19,015 nt of DNA from an uncultured Rhodobacter sp. (GCA_937901435.1 CALGTJ010000289.1:1-19015); one strand, 5' to 3'. Positions 1-7,623 are shown, counted from the stretch's first letter. Made by a program: numbers and translations. Notes: a model not told the origin generated them from the letters alone.

Positions 1-1451
1 CTGGATATGCCGTCACCGTGCTGGACCGGCTGGATCGCACCGGCGGGCGCGGCTCGTCGATCACCCAAGGTGGCCATCGTTTCGATCTGGGTCCAACGAT
101 TGTCACGGTGCCCCATTTGCTGGAACAGCTGTGGGCCGACTGTGGCCGCGACTTTCGCAAGGACGTCGATCTGCGCCCGCTGGATCCGTTCTATGAAATC
201 CGCTGGCCCGATGGCACCACCTTCAACGCCTGTGGCGATGACGAACGGATGTTCAAAGAGGTCGCCAAGATCAGCCCGCGCGATGTGAAAGGCTACAAAC
301 GCTTTCTGCGCGACAGTCACGCCCGCTATGTGGTTGGATTCGAGGGCATGGTGGCCAAGCCGATGCACAAGCTGTGGGAGACGATCAAGGTCCTGCCCAC
401 CTTTGCGTGGCTGCGTGCGGATCGCTCGATTTACGCCCATACCGCCACACGGGTAAAGGACGAAAAACTGCGCATGGCGTTGTCGTTTCATCCGCTGTTC
501 ATTGGTGGTGATCCGACCCATGTGACCTCTCTGTATGCGCTTGTGGCGCATCTGGAAAAAGAATTCGGTGTGCATTACGCCATGGGCGGGGTGCAGGCGA
601 TTGCCGATGCCATGGCCAATGTGGTGCGCGCGCAGGATGGTGTTATTCGTCACGGCGTCGAGGCGGACGAGATCGTCATTGAAAACGGTGCCGCCAAATC
701 CGTGCGCCTGACAAATGGCGAGACGCTGGACGCGCCCCTGATCGTCAGCAATGCGGATGCGGGCCACACCTATGACCGCCTGCTGCGCAACCACACCAAA
801 CGCCGCTGGACCGTGCCAAAGCTCAAGCGCAAGCGGTGGTCGATGGGCCTGTATGTCTGGTATTTCGGCACCAAGGGCACCCGCGGCGAATGGCCGGATC
901 TGGGGCACCACACGATCCAGAACGGGCCACGCTTTGCCGGGTTGCTGAACGACATCTTTATGCGCGGCAAGCTGTGCGATGATATGAGCCTCTATATCCA
1001 CCGCCCCTCTGTCACCGATCCGACCGCCGCACCCGAAGGCGATGACACATTCTATGTGCTGTCCCCTGTGCCGCATCTGGGTTGGAAAGATGCGGTGAAC
1101 TGGACGGACGAAGAACCGAAGTACCGCGAGAAAGTCGCTAAGGTGCTGGACGGGATCATGCCCGGCTTTCGTGACAAGATCACAACCGAACTGGTCTTTA
1201 CCCCCGAAACCTTTCGCGACCGCTATCTGTCGCCGCATGGCTCTGGGTTCTCGCTGGAACCGCGCATCCTGCAAAGCGCGTATTTCCGCCCCCATAACGT
1301 CAGCGAAGAGGCGCGCGGTCTCTATCTGGTTGGCGCGGGCACCCATCCTGGCGCAGGTATGCCCGGCGTGGTGTCCTCTGCCGAGGTGCTGGCGAAACTG
1401 GTTCCCGATATGCCCGCGCAAAGCGTGGAAACAAGGTTGGCCGCAGAATGA
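1..1451 (+). CDS. crtI: Phytoene desaturase CrtI, 5' truncated by window edge
   Basis: FAD-dependent desaturase that introduces double bonds into phytoene to give neurosporene and/or lycopene, at the membrane. The frame is open from the left edge (first full codon at position 3) and reads GYAVTVLDRL, the strand after the N-terminal FAD-binding glycine motif, so the GxGxxG itself and roughly 25-40 residues are missing. About 482 residues are visible; the family is usually about 500-520 aa. Visible signatures are TGGRGS followed by GHRFDLGPTIVT near the start, and the C-terminal GLYLVGAGTHPGAGMPGV block typical of CrtI-type desaturases. The stop codon (1449-1451) overlaps the crtB start as ATGA, which implies translational coupling. 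The number of desaturation steps (three or four) cannot be told from sequence alone. The GTG at 18 is an internal codon, not the start. Confidence 0.95.
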   Translation, partial: GYAVTVLDRLDRTGGRGSSITQGGHRFDLGPTIVTVPHLLEQLWADCGRDFRKDVDLRPLDPFYEIRWPDGTTFNACGDDERMFKEVAKISPRDVKGYKRFLRDSHARYVVGFEGMVAKPMHKLWETIKVLPTFAWLRADRSIYAHTATRVKDEKLRMALSFHPLFIGGDPTHVTSLYALVAHLEKEFGVHYAMGGVQAIADAMANVVRAQDGVIRHGVEADEIVIENGAAKSVRLTNGETLDAPLIVSNADAGHTYDRLLRNHTKRRWTVPKLKRKRWSMGLYVWYFGTKGTRGEWPDLGHHTIQNGPRFAGLLNDIFMRGKLCDDMSLYIHRPSVTDPTAAPEGDDTFYVLSPVPHLGWKDAVNWTDEEPKYREKVAKVLDGIMPGFRDKITTELVFTPETFRDRYLSPHGSGFSLEPRILQSAYFRPHNVSEEARGLYLVGAGTHPGAGMPGVVSSAEVLAKLVPDMPAQSVETRLAAE

Positions 1452-2494
1452 ACAGATCCAGCATGATTCGCCCCGACGACCTTGACCATTGCCGCAATAT
1501 GATCCGCACCGGGTCGCTGTCGTTTCATGCCGCGTCAAAGCTGCTGCCCGCTGCGGTGCGTGACCCGGCGCTGGCGTTATACGCCTTTTGCCGTCTGGCC
1601 GATGACGAGGTGGACGAGGGCAACGCCAAGGGTCGCGCGGTGATCGACCTGCAGGAACGCCTTGACCTTGCCTATGCCGGACGCCCCCGGAATGCGCCCG
1701 AAGACCGTGCCTTTGCCGCGATTGTCGAGGAATTCGATATGCCGCGCGCGCTGCCCGAGGCCTTGTTAGAGGGGCTGGCGTGGGACGCTATCGAAACGCG
1801 CTATGATACCCTGTCCGGCGTGCGCGATTATTCCGCCCGCGTGGCCAGTGCGGTTGGCGCGATGATGTGCGTGTTGATGCGCGTGCGTGATCCTCATGCG
1901 CTAGCACGCGCCTGTGATCTGGGCGTGGCGATGCAGTTGACGAATATCGCGCGCGATGTGGGCGAGGACGCCCGCGCGGGTCGTATCTATCTGCCGCTGG
2001 ACTGGCTGGCAGAGGCGGGCGTGTCGGTCGATGATTTCCTGTCTAACCCGCAAGCCACGCCAGAGATCCGGCGTATGGTGCGCCGCCTGCTGGCAGAGGC
2101 CACGCGGCTATATATCCGGTCCGAGGCTGGGGTCGGTGCCCTGCCCAAAAGCGCGCGCTCTGGCATCTTTGCCGCGCGCTATATCTATGCCGGGATCGGT
2201 CGGGCCGTGCGGCGCAATGCCCATGACAGCATCACCCACCGCGCCCGCACCACGCACAGTCAAAAGTTGGCGCTGATCGCCAAGTCCGGCCTGCGTGCCA
2301 CGGCGACGCTGGCCCTGCCGCGATCCCCGGTCCTATACGCCAAACCGTTGCCCGAGGTGGCCTATCTTGTTGACGCGGCGGCCCATCACTTGGCGGTGAC
2401 GCAGACTCGCCTCAATGAACTGATGCGCATTATGTCAGAGTTGCGCGCGCGGGAATCTGGTGAAGTTTCGATGAGTGGGATTGCCGCAGAGTAG
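1448..2494 (+). CDS. crtB: Phytoene synthase CrtB
   Basis: Condenses two geranylgeranyl-PP to phytoene, the first committed carotenoid step. The protein has 348 aa, normal for the squalene/phytoene synthase family. It carries the two Asp-rich Mg-diphosphate motifs: RLADDEVDE at about residues 49-57 and NIARDVGEDARAGRIYLP at about 167-183. The ATG at 1448 lies in the ATGA overlap with the crtI stop, so it is probably expressed only as part of the crtI-crtB operon. tspO starts 21 bp after its stop. The last 10-15 residues are variable in the family. Confidence 0.96.
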   Translation: MNRSSMIRPDDLDHCRNMIRTGSLSFHAASKLLPAAVRDPALALYAFCRLADDEVDEGNAKGRAVIDLQERLDLAYAGRPRNAPEDRAFAAIVEEFDMPRALPEALLEGLAWDAIETRYDTLSGVRDYSARVASAVGAMMCVLMRVRDPHALARACDLGVAMQLTNIARDVGEDARAGRIYLPLDWLAEAGVSVDDFLSNPQATPEIRRMVRRLLAEATRLYIRSEAGVGALPKSARSGIFAARYIYAGIGRAVRRNAHDSITHRARTTHSQKLALIAKSGLRATATLALPRSPVLYAKPLPEVAYLVDAAAHHLAVTQTRLNELMRIMSELRARESGEVSMSGIAAE

Positions 2495-2515
2495 CTGTTG
2501 CGTGTATAGCGGCGC

Positions 2516-2995
2516 ATGGTTTATTCACTTTTCGCTATTTTTCTTGTGGCCTGCGTCGGGGCTGCTGCCACCGGTGCCGTGTTTACGCCCGGCGCTTGGT
2601 ATCAAAAGCTGAACAAACCGTGGTTTACCCCGCCAAATTGGGTGTTTCCCGTGGCGTGGACCAGTATTTACCTTTTGATCTCTTTTGCAGGGGCCCGCGT
2701 GGCTGTGCTGGACGACAATGCCTATGCGATGGCCTTTTGGGCCTGTCAGGCGGCGTTTTCGACCCTGTGGTCGCCGCTGTTCTTTGGACTGAGGCGGATC
2801 AAGGAATCGCTCTATGCCATGGCACCGCTCTGGCTGGCCGTTCTGGGTGCGACTGTCAGTAACTTCGCGCTGGATTTTTGGGCAGGCATGGCCTTTGTGC
2901 CCTATCTGGTCTGGGTCACGGTCGCCGCCGCTCTGAACATCGGCATCTGGCGTCTTAATCCTGACGTCCCGCCCGTGCGCATGGAAGAGATCTAG
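2516..2995 (+). CDS. tspO: TspO/MBR (peripheral benzodiazepine receptor-like) membrane protein
   Basis: Five-helix membrane protein of 159 aa. Family signatures are the loop WYQKLNKPWFTPPNWVFPVAW (broken here at residues 28-48), with its paired Trp-Pro residues, and the C-terminal ALNIGIWRLNP at about 139-149. Hydrophobic segments fall near residues 4-22, 43-63, 70-90, 100-120 and 126-147. In Rhodobacter sphaeroides the homologue binds tetrapyrroles and lowers expression of photosynthesis genes under oxygen, so its place after crtB fits a regulatory role here. The start ATG at 2516 has only a weak Shine-Dalgarno; it may depend on translation of crtB. Its stop is 3 bp from the stop of convergent crtC. 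Confidence 0.93.
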   Translation: MVYSLFAIFLVACVGAAATGAVFTPGAWYQKLNKPWFTPPNWVFPVAWTSIYLLISFAGARVAVLDDNAYAMAFWACQAAFSTLWSPLFFGLRRIKESLYAMAPLWLAVLGATVSNFALDFWAGMAFVPYLVWVTVAAALNIGIWRLNPDVPPVRMEEI

Positions 2996-2998
2996 ACC

Positions 2999-3922
2999 TC
3001 AAAAGGTCCATTTCGCCCGTCTGGGCACGCGCACGGCCAGCATCGGTTTCAGCAGGGGCTGTTTGTAGCGATCCAGATCCAGCGCCTCGTGTACGCCCTG
3101 CACCGTCTCGCCGTTGACGGTCGTTTCCACAACGGAACGCGAATAGAACGGTGCGTCCAGCATGGCCTTGACCTGCCGTGGCATGGTGCCGGGATCGGCG
3201 CGGGTTTCGCGGCGCAGGGCCCATAGCGTGCGCTTGAAGGGCGTGCGGGCGGGGGCGTCAACCAGTTGCGCGCGGCCCTCGTGGTCAAAGGCAATCGCGG
3301 CGTCCAACGCGGTGCCATCGCGCCGGTTCGCGTCATAAAAACAGGTCGCCCCGGCCTGCGTCGGGTAGCGCCCCCATGTCCAATAGCTGAAATCCTGTTC
3401 CAGAGGCCGCGTGCCGAAGTTGGCGTCAAAATAGCCGTGCCCGTCGAATTGCCAGCCCGTGGCCTCCAGATCCACCTTGATCCGCGAACTGGGCGCAAAG
3501 GGCCGCCAGACATGCGCGCCATCGGCGGTCAGGGGCAGCTCGACATTGGTGACGGCGTTGGGTGTAAGGGTTATCGTGCCGCGCACGCGCGACACCAGCG
3601 GCAGCGAGGACACCTCGTCAATCTCGATGACCAACTGATTGCCGGTCCAGCGCATCACCGACGGGCCGACCTGCAAGGCATTGGGCGTGGCACGCAGAGC
3701 GCTGACCCCCCGGTCGGTCATGGTGAACCGCCCGCCCTTGCCATAGGTCGCCACGTTGATGCAGCAGTTGTTCGCCGGATTTCCCCGGCCTGACCAGTGA
3801 TACCACGGCGAAAACACCGACCCGATGAACCCGATCACCGACACTGCCTTTGTGCCGCAGTCGCTTACGCCGTCGACATACCACCATGCGTATCCTGTGG
3901 CGGGGACGTCGAGGTTAAACAT
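2999..3922 (-). CDS. crtC: Hydroxyneurosporene synthase (carotenoid 1,2-hydratase) CrtC
   Basis: Adds water to the terminal C1-C2 double bond of neurosporene (or lycopene), giving 1-hydroxy carotenoids for CrtD and CrtF. The 307-aa protein shows the CrtC core GYAWWYVDGVSD, then IGFIGSVFSPWYHWSGR, then CCINVATYGKGGRFTMTDRG. The ATG at 3922 is chosen because AWWYVDG is conserved in longer CrtC proteins. It overlaps the 3' end of crtD by 58 bp and has no strong Shine-Dalgarno. An alternative is GTG at 3838 (279 aa), which has AAAGG 8 nt upstream and begins at the IGFIGS block. The frame stays open upstream to 4213, but that part is crtD in another frame and reads as noise. It is transcribed with crtD from the crtD/crtE gap. 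Confidence 0.92.
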   Translation of the reverse strand: MFNLDVPATGYAWWYVDGVSDCGTKAVSVIGFIGSVFSPWYHWSGRGNPANNCCINVATYGKGGRFTMTDRGVSALRATPNALQVGPSVMRWTGNQLVIEIDEVSSLPLVSRVRGTITLTPNAVTNVELPLTADGAHVWRPFAPSSRIKVDLEATGWQFDGHGYFDANFGTRPLEQDFSYWTWGRYPTQAGATCFYDANRRDGTALDAAIAFDHEGRAQLVDAPARTPFKRTLWALRRETRADPGTMPRQVKAMLDAPFYSRSVVETTVNGETVQGVHEALDLDRYKQPLLKPMLAVRVPRRAKWTF

Positions 3923-5397
3923 AGGTCCAAGATCATCGCCCCGGCCACATGCGCGGCGCAAAGCGTGGCCATCGGCACCCCCGCGCCCGGATGCACCCCG
4001 CCCCCCACCAGATAAAGGCCCTTGATCCTGCTGCGCACCGTCGGGCGCTGAAACGCGGCCATCATCCCCCGAGGGGACCGCCCGTAAAGGGACCCCATCG
4101 AGGCCGGAAACAGCGCGTTGAACTGCACCGGCGTTGTCAGATGGGTGACGTCCGGCGCGGGACTGAATCGCAGGCCGAACTGGGCCAGCCGGTTGAAAAT
4201 CAATGTCTGACATAGGCCGGTCTCCTGTGGGGTCTGGGTCGTCTGTTGGGTTGGCGGGGCGTTGAGGATGATCTCGAACCGTTCCGGTCCTTCGGGCAGA
4301 CTGCCTGCAAATCTGTCCTGGGCGCAGATATACAGCGTCGGGTCATTCTGTGGCTGTCCCTTGCCAAGGGGCAGATATTCGCGGATCGGGTCATTGGCGA
4401 AAAATACGTTATGCGCCGCCAGCGGAAAGCCCTCGGTGGGCGTGGCGGCAAAGGCATAGACATTGGCCGACAGGCTGCGCGGCTGGGTGGCGGTCTTGGG
4501 CACCGCGCCTTGCACGGCACTGCCCAAAAGCCCGGTTTCCAGCGCGCGCGGATCGCCGTTGAACAACACTGCATCCACCGGCATGCGCCCGGCGTCGGTT
4601 TCCACGGCAAAGGCGCGCCCGTCCTGCATTTCGATGCGATTGACGGGGGTGTCATAGTGAAACACCGCCCCGCGCTGTGCCGCCAGATCGGCAATCGCGC
4701 GGGCCAGCTGGTGCATCCCGCCTTTGACATGCCACACGCCGCGCCGCTCTGCCTCCCATATGAGGCTGAGCAGGGCGGGGGATTGCCCCGGCAGACCGCC
4801 CACATAGGTGGCGTAGCGCGCAAAAAGCTGGGGCAGTTTCGGCTCTGTAAACTGCCCGCGCAGCATTTGTGCCAGATTTTTATGCGGAGTCATCGCGCGG
4901 ATCAAAGACGGATCGCGCAGAACGACGCCTGTCAGCCCGCCCAGCGTCGGGGCGGCAGATTGCATCATCGGCCCCTCGAACGCCTCGAACAGGCGCGCGG
5001 CGCGCTGACAGAACGTGTCGAACTCGGTGGCAGAGCGCGCGCCAAAGACGTGGCCGATCTGTTCCATGCTGGCCGCGTGGTCGGACATCAGATCCAAAGA
5101 GGTGCCATCGGGCCAAAAATGGCGGGCCAATACGGGTTCTTGTTCAAAGATTACATGCTGGTCCAGCGTGGTTCCGACATCCGCAAAGAGACGTTCGAAC
5201 ACCGGCTTCATCGTCAGCACGGTCGGGCCGGCATCCACCGGGCCCGCGACAGTGTCCATTGTCCGCATCTTGCCACCCGGCGTCGCAAAACGCTCTAGCA
5301 CCGTGACCCGCGCACCGGCATGGGCCAGCCGCAGGGCGGCGGCCAGACCACCGATTCCCGCGCCGACAATGGCGATATGTCGAGGTGTTTCGGGGAT
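3865..5397 (-). CDS. crtD: Hydroxy/methoxyneurosporene desaturase CrtD, non-canonical start
   Basis: FAD-dependent C3,4-desaturase acting on 1-hydroxy or methoxy neurosporene in the spheroidene pathway. C-terminal GLYLVGGGVHPGAGVPMAT matches the CrtI/CrtD family, and the order next to crtC supports CrtD. The FAD motif HIAIVGAGIGGLAAALRLA is encoded at about 5379-5323, upstream of the first GTG (5301), so a start at 5301 would remove it and is wrong. Between the upstream in-frame stop (5449-5451) and this motif there is no ATG, GTG or TTG. The start given, ATC at 5397, follows GGAG (5408-5405) at 7 nt and would yield MPETPRHIAIVGAG, a natural CrtD N-terminus, 510 aa in all. ATC initiation, a lost ATG or a sequencing error are all possible. 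Confidence 0.9.
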   Translation of the reverse strand: MPETPRHIAIVGAGIGGLAAALRLAHAGARVTVLERFATPGGKMRTMDTVAGPVDAGPTVLTMKPVFERLFADVGTTLDQHVIFEQEPVLARHFWPDGTSLDLMSDHAASMEQIGHVFGARSATEFDTFCQRAARLFEAFEGPMMQSAAPTLGGLTGVVLRDPSLIRAMTPHKNLAQMLRGQFTEPKLPQLFARYATYVGGLPGQSPALLSLIWEAERRGVWHVKGGMHQLARAIADLAAQRGAVFHYDTPVNRIEMQDGRAFAVETDAGRMPVDAVLFNGDPRALETGLLGSAVQGAVPKTATQPRSLSANVYAFAATPTEGFPLAAHNVFFANDPIREYLPLGKGQPQNDPTLYICAQDRFAGSLPEGPERFEIILNAPPTQQTTQTPQETGLCQTLIFNRLAQFGLRFSPAPDVTHLTTPVQFNALFPASMGSLYGRSPRGMMAAFQRPTVRSRIKGLYLVGGGVHPGAGVPMATLCAAHVAGAMILDLCLTSTSPPQDTHGGMSTA

Positions 5398-5435
5398 ATT
5401 TCCACTCCGGAGGTGATTGACAAGAAGACTGGTTA

Positions 5436-5453
5436 TGTCCAGTTTAGTTTACA
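5436..5453. promoter_or_regulatory. PpsR/CrtJ-type operator 1 (crtD/crtE)
   Basis: The site reads TGT-N12-ACA, the core of the PpsR/CrtJ consensus TGTcN10gACA; its left arm is TGTC and its right arm TACA. It overlaps the proposed crtE -35 hexamer. A second site starts 7 bp further on, and PpsR/CrtJ is known to bind such pairs cooperatively and repress under oxygen. Confidence 0.8.
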
Positions 5454-5469
5454 CATGCTGTGTCAGCAA
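5441..5469 (-). promoter_or_regulatory. Candidate sigma-70 promoter for crtD-crtC
   Basis: On the minus strand TTGCTG (5469-5464) is followed after 17 bp by TAAACT (5446-5441), each a 4/6 match to the sigma-70 hexamers. Both operators overlap it. This is a weak prediction supported mainly by position. Confidence 0.35.
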
Positions 5470-5475
5470 TAGATT
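5448..5475 (+). promoter_or_regulatory. Candidate sigma-70 promoter for crtE
   Basis: TTTACA (5448-5453), a 16-bp spacer, then TAGATT (5470-5475): 5/6 and 4/6 matches to the sigma-70 consensus. The geometry matches the stronger bchC promoter, where the first operator also overlaps the -35 and the second the -10. The transcription start is inferred only. Confidence 0.5.
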
Positions 5476-5478
5476 ACA
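5461..5478. promoter_or_regulatory. PpsR/CrtJ-type operator 2 (crtD/crtE)
   Basis: A second TGT-N12-ACA (left arm TGTC, right arm TACA), 7 bp from the first. It covers the proposed crtE -10 hexamer and, on the other strand, the proposed crtD -35. Occupancy of both sites would block both divergent promoters. Confidence 0.8.
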
Positions 5479-5520
5479 TCACGAATCAACCGACGATCAT
5501 CCGCCAGTGCGCCCAATGCA

Positions 5521-5548
5521 CGCCACGCTATCCCGCCACGCTATCCCG
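5521..5548 (+). repeat. 13-bp tandem duplication in crtE leader
   Basis: The unit CGCCACGCTATCC occurs twice in direct succession (5521-5533 and 5534-5546), and identity continues two bases beyond. It lies just before the crtE Shine-Dalgarno and does not alter the coding region. It looks like a small slippage duplication. Confidence 0.8.
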
Positions 5549-5560
5549 AGGAACCGCCCC

Positions 5561-6448
5561 ATGTCTTTTGATAAACGCATCGATACCGCCCTTCTCAAGG
5601 CGATCCGCAGCGGGCAGACCCAGCCGAGCCCGGCAAAGCTTGCCGAGGCCCTGCATTACGCGGTGACCCCCGGTGGCGCGCGTATTCGCCCGACGATCCT
5701 GATGAGCGTGGCCGTGGCCTGTGGCGACCGGAACCCCGAACTTGCAGATGCCGCCGCGACGGCGTTGGAACTGATGCATTGCGCCTCGCTGGTGCATGAC
5801 GATCTGCCCTGCTTTGACGACGCGGACACGCGACGCGGTAAACCGTCGGTGCATCGCGCCTATGGCGAGGCTCTGGCCGTGCTGGTCGGGGACAGCCTGA
5901 TCATCATGGCGTTCGATGTCATTGCAAAGGCGGCCCATACCGATCCGATGCGCGCGATCCAGTTGATGACGGTGCTGGCAAAGCGGTCGGGGATGCCGAA
6001 CGGCATTTGTGCCGGGCAGGGATGGGAGAGCGAGACAGAGGTTGATCTGTCCGCCTACCACACCGCCAAAACTGGCGCTTTGTTCATTGCGGCGACCCAG
6101 ATGGGCGCGATTTCGGGCGGTCAGGACGGCGAGCCATGGGAAGAACTGGGCGCACGGATTGGCGAGGCGTTTCAGGTGGCCGATGATCTGCGCGATGCTT
6201 TGTACGATGAAAAGACATTGGGCAAACCTGTGGGTCAGGATGATCTGCACGGACGCCCCAATGCGGTGACGGAACTGGGCGTCGAGGGCGCGATTGACCG
6301 GATGCGCAACATTCTGGGCGGCGCGATTGCCTCTATCCCGAAATGCGAAGGCGAGGCGAATCTGGCCCGTATGGTCACTGCGCAGGCCAAGGCGCTGATC
6401 CCCTCTTCCAAGGCCAACTCTCATCATGACCGGATCACTGGCAAGTAG
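5561..6448 (+). CDS. crtE: Geranylgeranyl diphosphate synthase CrtE
   Basis: Extends prenyl diphosphates to geranylgeranyl-PP, used for carotenoids and for the bacteriochlorophyll tail. The 295-aa protein has the first Asp-rich motif in LVHDDLPCFDDADTRRGK (residues 77-94, D80/D81 and D86/D87) and the second in FQVADDLRD (205-213). The ATG at 5561 is preceded by GAGGAA with 7 nt spacing and gives the usual family length. The frame is open back to 5417, but that extension runs through the operators and promoter and is not protein-like. The stop TAG directly abuts the crtF ATG, so crtE and crtF are co-transcribed. Confidence 0.95.
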   Translation: MSFDKRIDTALLKAIRSGQTQPSPAKLAEALHYAVTPGGARIRPTILMSVAVACGDRNPELADAAATALELMHCASLVHDDLPCFDDADTRRGKPSVHRAYGEALAVLVGDSLIIMAFDVIAKAAHTDPMRAIQLMTVLAKRSGMPNGICAGQGWESETEVDLSAYHTAKTGALFIAATQMGAISGGQDGEPWEELGARIGEAFQVADDLRDALYDEKTLGKPVGQDDLHGRPNAVTELGVEGAIDRMRNILGGAIASIPKCEGEANLARMVTAQAKALIPSSKANSHHDRITGK

Positions 6449-7579
6449 ATGACTGATTCGCTTGCCCCTGATCGTGTTGCCTCTGTTTCCAACGGGCCGT
6501 GGTTGCCCAGACTGATCTCTTCGCGCGGGTTCCAGAAATGGGCCGCGCGGTTCCCTTTGACCCGGCGTATCGTCCGGCGCGAGGGCGAGGCGATGTTCGA
6601 TTTGCTGGCCGGGTTCTGCCACAGTCAGGTTCTGTCGGCTCTGGTGCAGTTGGATATTCTCGACATTCTGATGCAAGGCCCGTTGACCAGCGCTGATCTG
6701 GCGCGTCGGGTCGATGTTCCGCTGGATCGGATGGACATCCTGTTGCGCGCGGCTTTGGCCTTGGGTCTGCTGAAGAAACGGCGTGCGGGAAAATTCACGC
6801 TCAGCCGGACGGGGGCCGCGCTTGTCGGGGTTCCGGGGCTTGGGCAAATGATCCGGCACCATGATGTTCTGTACCGCGATCTGTCTGATCCTGTTGCCTT
6901 TTTCCGAGGCGAGGTGAAAACCGAGCTGGCAGAATTCTGGCCCTATGTCTTTGGCGGAAACATGGATCCGGCGGTGGCCGCGACCTATTCTGACCTGATG
7001 GCGAAAAGCCAGATCCTGGTCTCTGACGACACGCTGTCCACCGTTAACTTTCGCGGGATTACGCATCTGATGGATATCGGCGGCGGGTCGGGCGCGTTTC
7101 TTAAGGCCGTGGGGCACAAGTATCCGCAGATGACCCTGACGCTGTTCGATCTGCCACAGGTCGCCCCCACAGCGCGGCAGCGATTCGAGGCCGCAGGCAT
7201 GATGCAGCGGGCAAGGATTGTGGGTGGATCGTTCCGCGAGGGCGCTTTGCCGGTCGGGGCCGATGCGATCAGTCTGGTGCGTGTTCTGTACGATCACAGC
7301 GACGAAACGGTCACCGATTTGCTGGCGCGATGCTTTGCGGCGCTGCCTGCGGGCGGGCGGTTGATAATCTCTGAACCGATGACGGGCGGGGTGCATCCGT
7401 CCCGCGCGGGGGATGTGTATTTCGCGCTTTATACACTGGCCATGCGCACCGGGCGGGCACGCTCTGCCGCTGAGATATCAAGGCTTTGCGAGGCGGCCGG
7501 GTTTGACGCTGTGCAAAGCCTGTCGGCGAACCGTCCGTTTGTGACCTCTTGTGTCATCGCTTCAAAACCTTCCGCGTAA
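6449..7579 (+). CDS. crtF: Hydroxyneurosporene O-methyltransferase CrtF
   Basis: S-adenosylmethionine-dependent methyltransferase that makes the methoxy group of spheroidene-type carotenoids. The protein has 376 aa. The N-terminal half (about residues 45-130) reads as a winged-helix dimerisation domain (FDLLAGFCHSQVLSALVQL). The catalytic domain shows the SAM-binding loop LMDIGGGSGAF at 208-217, and LTLFDLPQVAPTA soon after as in the COMT-like O-methyltransferase family. The ATG follows the crtE stop with no gap, so its translation is probably coupled. The bchC promoter region begins a few bases after its stop. Confidence 0.93.
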   Translation: MTDSLAPDRVASVSNGPWLPRLISSRGFQKWAARFPLTRRIVRREGEAMFDLLAGFCHSQVLSALVQLDILDILMQGPLTSADLARRVDVPLDRMDILLRAALALGLLKKRRAGKFTLSRTGAALVGVPGLGQMIRHHDVLYRDLSDPVAFFRGEVKTELAEFWPYVFGGNMDPAVAATYSDLMAKSQILVSDDTLSTVNFRGITHLMDIGGGSGAFLKAVGHKYPQMTLTLFDLPQVAPTARQRFEAAGMMQRARIVGGSFREGALPVGADAISLVRVLYDHSDETVTDLLARCFAALPAGGRLIISEPMTGGVHPSRAGDVYFALYTLAMRTGRARSAAEISRLCEAAGFDAVQSLSANRPFVTSCVIASKPSA

Positions 7580-7581
7580 AA

Positions 7582-7603
7582 AGTGTCAATTTTGATTGAC
7601 ACT
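7582..7603. promoter_or_regulatory. PpsR/CrtJ-type operator 1 (bchC), extended palindrome
   Basis: Bases 7584-7601 are TGTC-N10-GACA, a full match to the PpsR/CrtJ consensus. The symmetry is longer than the consensus: arms AGTGTCAAT and ATTGACACT flank a 4-bp centre, 22 bp in all. The -35 TTGACA of the bchC promoter is the right arm. It starts just after the crtF stop, so it could also form a hairpin in the crtF transcript. Confidence 0.87.
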
Positions 7604-7623
7604 ACCGTTTGTCTGTTTAGAAT
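7596..7623 (+). promoter_or_regulatory. Sigma-70-type promoter of bchCXYZ-puf
   Basis: TTGACA (7596-7601, perfect) and TAGAAT (7618-7623, 5/6) are separated by 16 bp. The two operators overlap the -35 and -10 respectively, which suits repression by a PpsR/CrtJ protein. It would drive bchC and, through overlapping or closely spaced genes, bchXYZ and pufQ onwards. The leader to bchC is about 75 nt. Confidence 0.75.

Larger units (their letters stand above)
5398..5560. promoter_or_regulatory. Divergent crtD/crtE regulatory region
   Basis: This 163-bp gap separates the leftward crtD-crtC genes from the rightward crtE-crtF genes. It contains two TGT-N12-ACA operators, overlapping promoter-like sequences on both strands, the Shine-Dalgarno of crtD (GGAG at 5408-5405 on -) and that of crtE (GAGGAA at 5548-5553). 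A 13-bp tandem duplication lies in the crtE leader. Confidence 0.75.

Noticed and set aside
3923..4213. N-terminal extension of crtC into crtD
   Set aside because: This segment is crtD in another frame and has no similarity to CrtC.
4246..5298. 350-codon plus-strand frame across crtD
   Set aside because: Shadow of crtD; composition dominated by His/Arg/Gln/Gly without recognisable motifs.
5417..5560. N-terminal extension of crtE
   Set aside because: It would translate the operators and promoter; ATG 5561 has a proper Shine-Dalgarno and gives the family length.
5528..7396. 622-codon open frame on the minus strand across crtE and crtF
   Set aside because: It is the antisense of two well-recognised genes in high-GC DNA; the product is His/Arg/Gln-rich with no domain.
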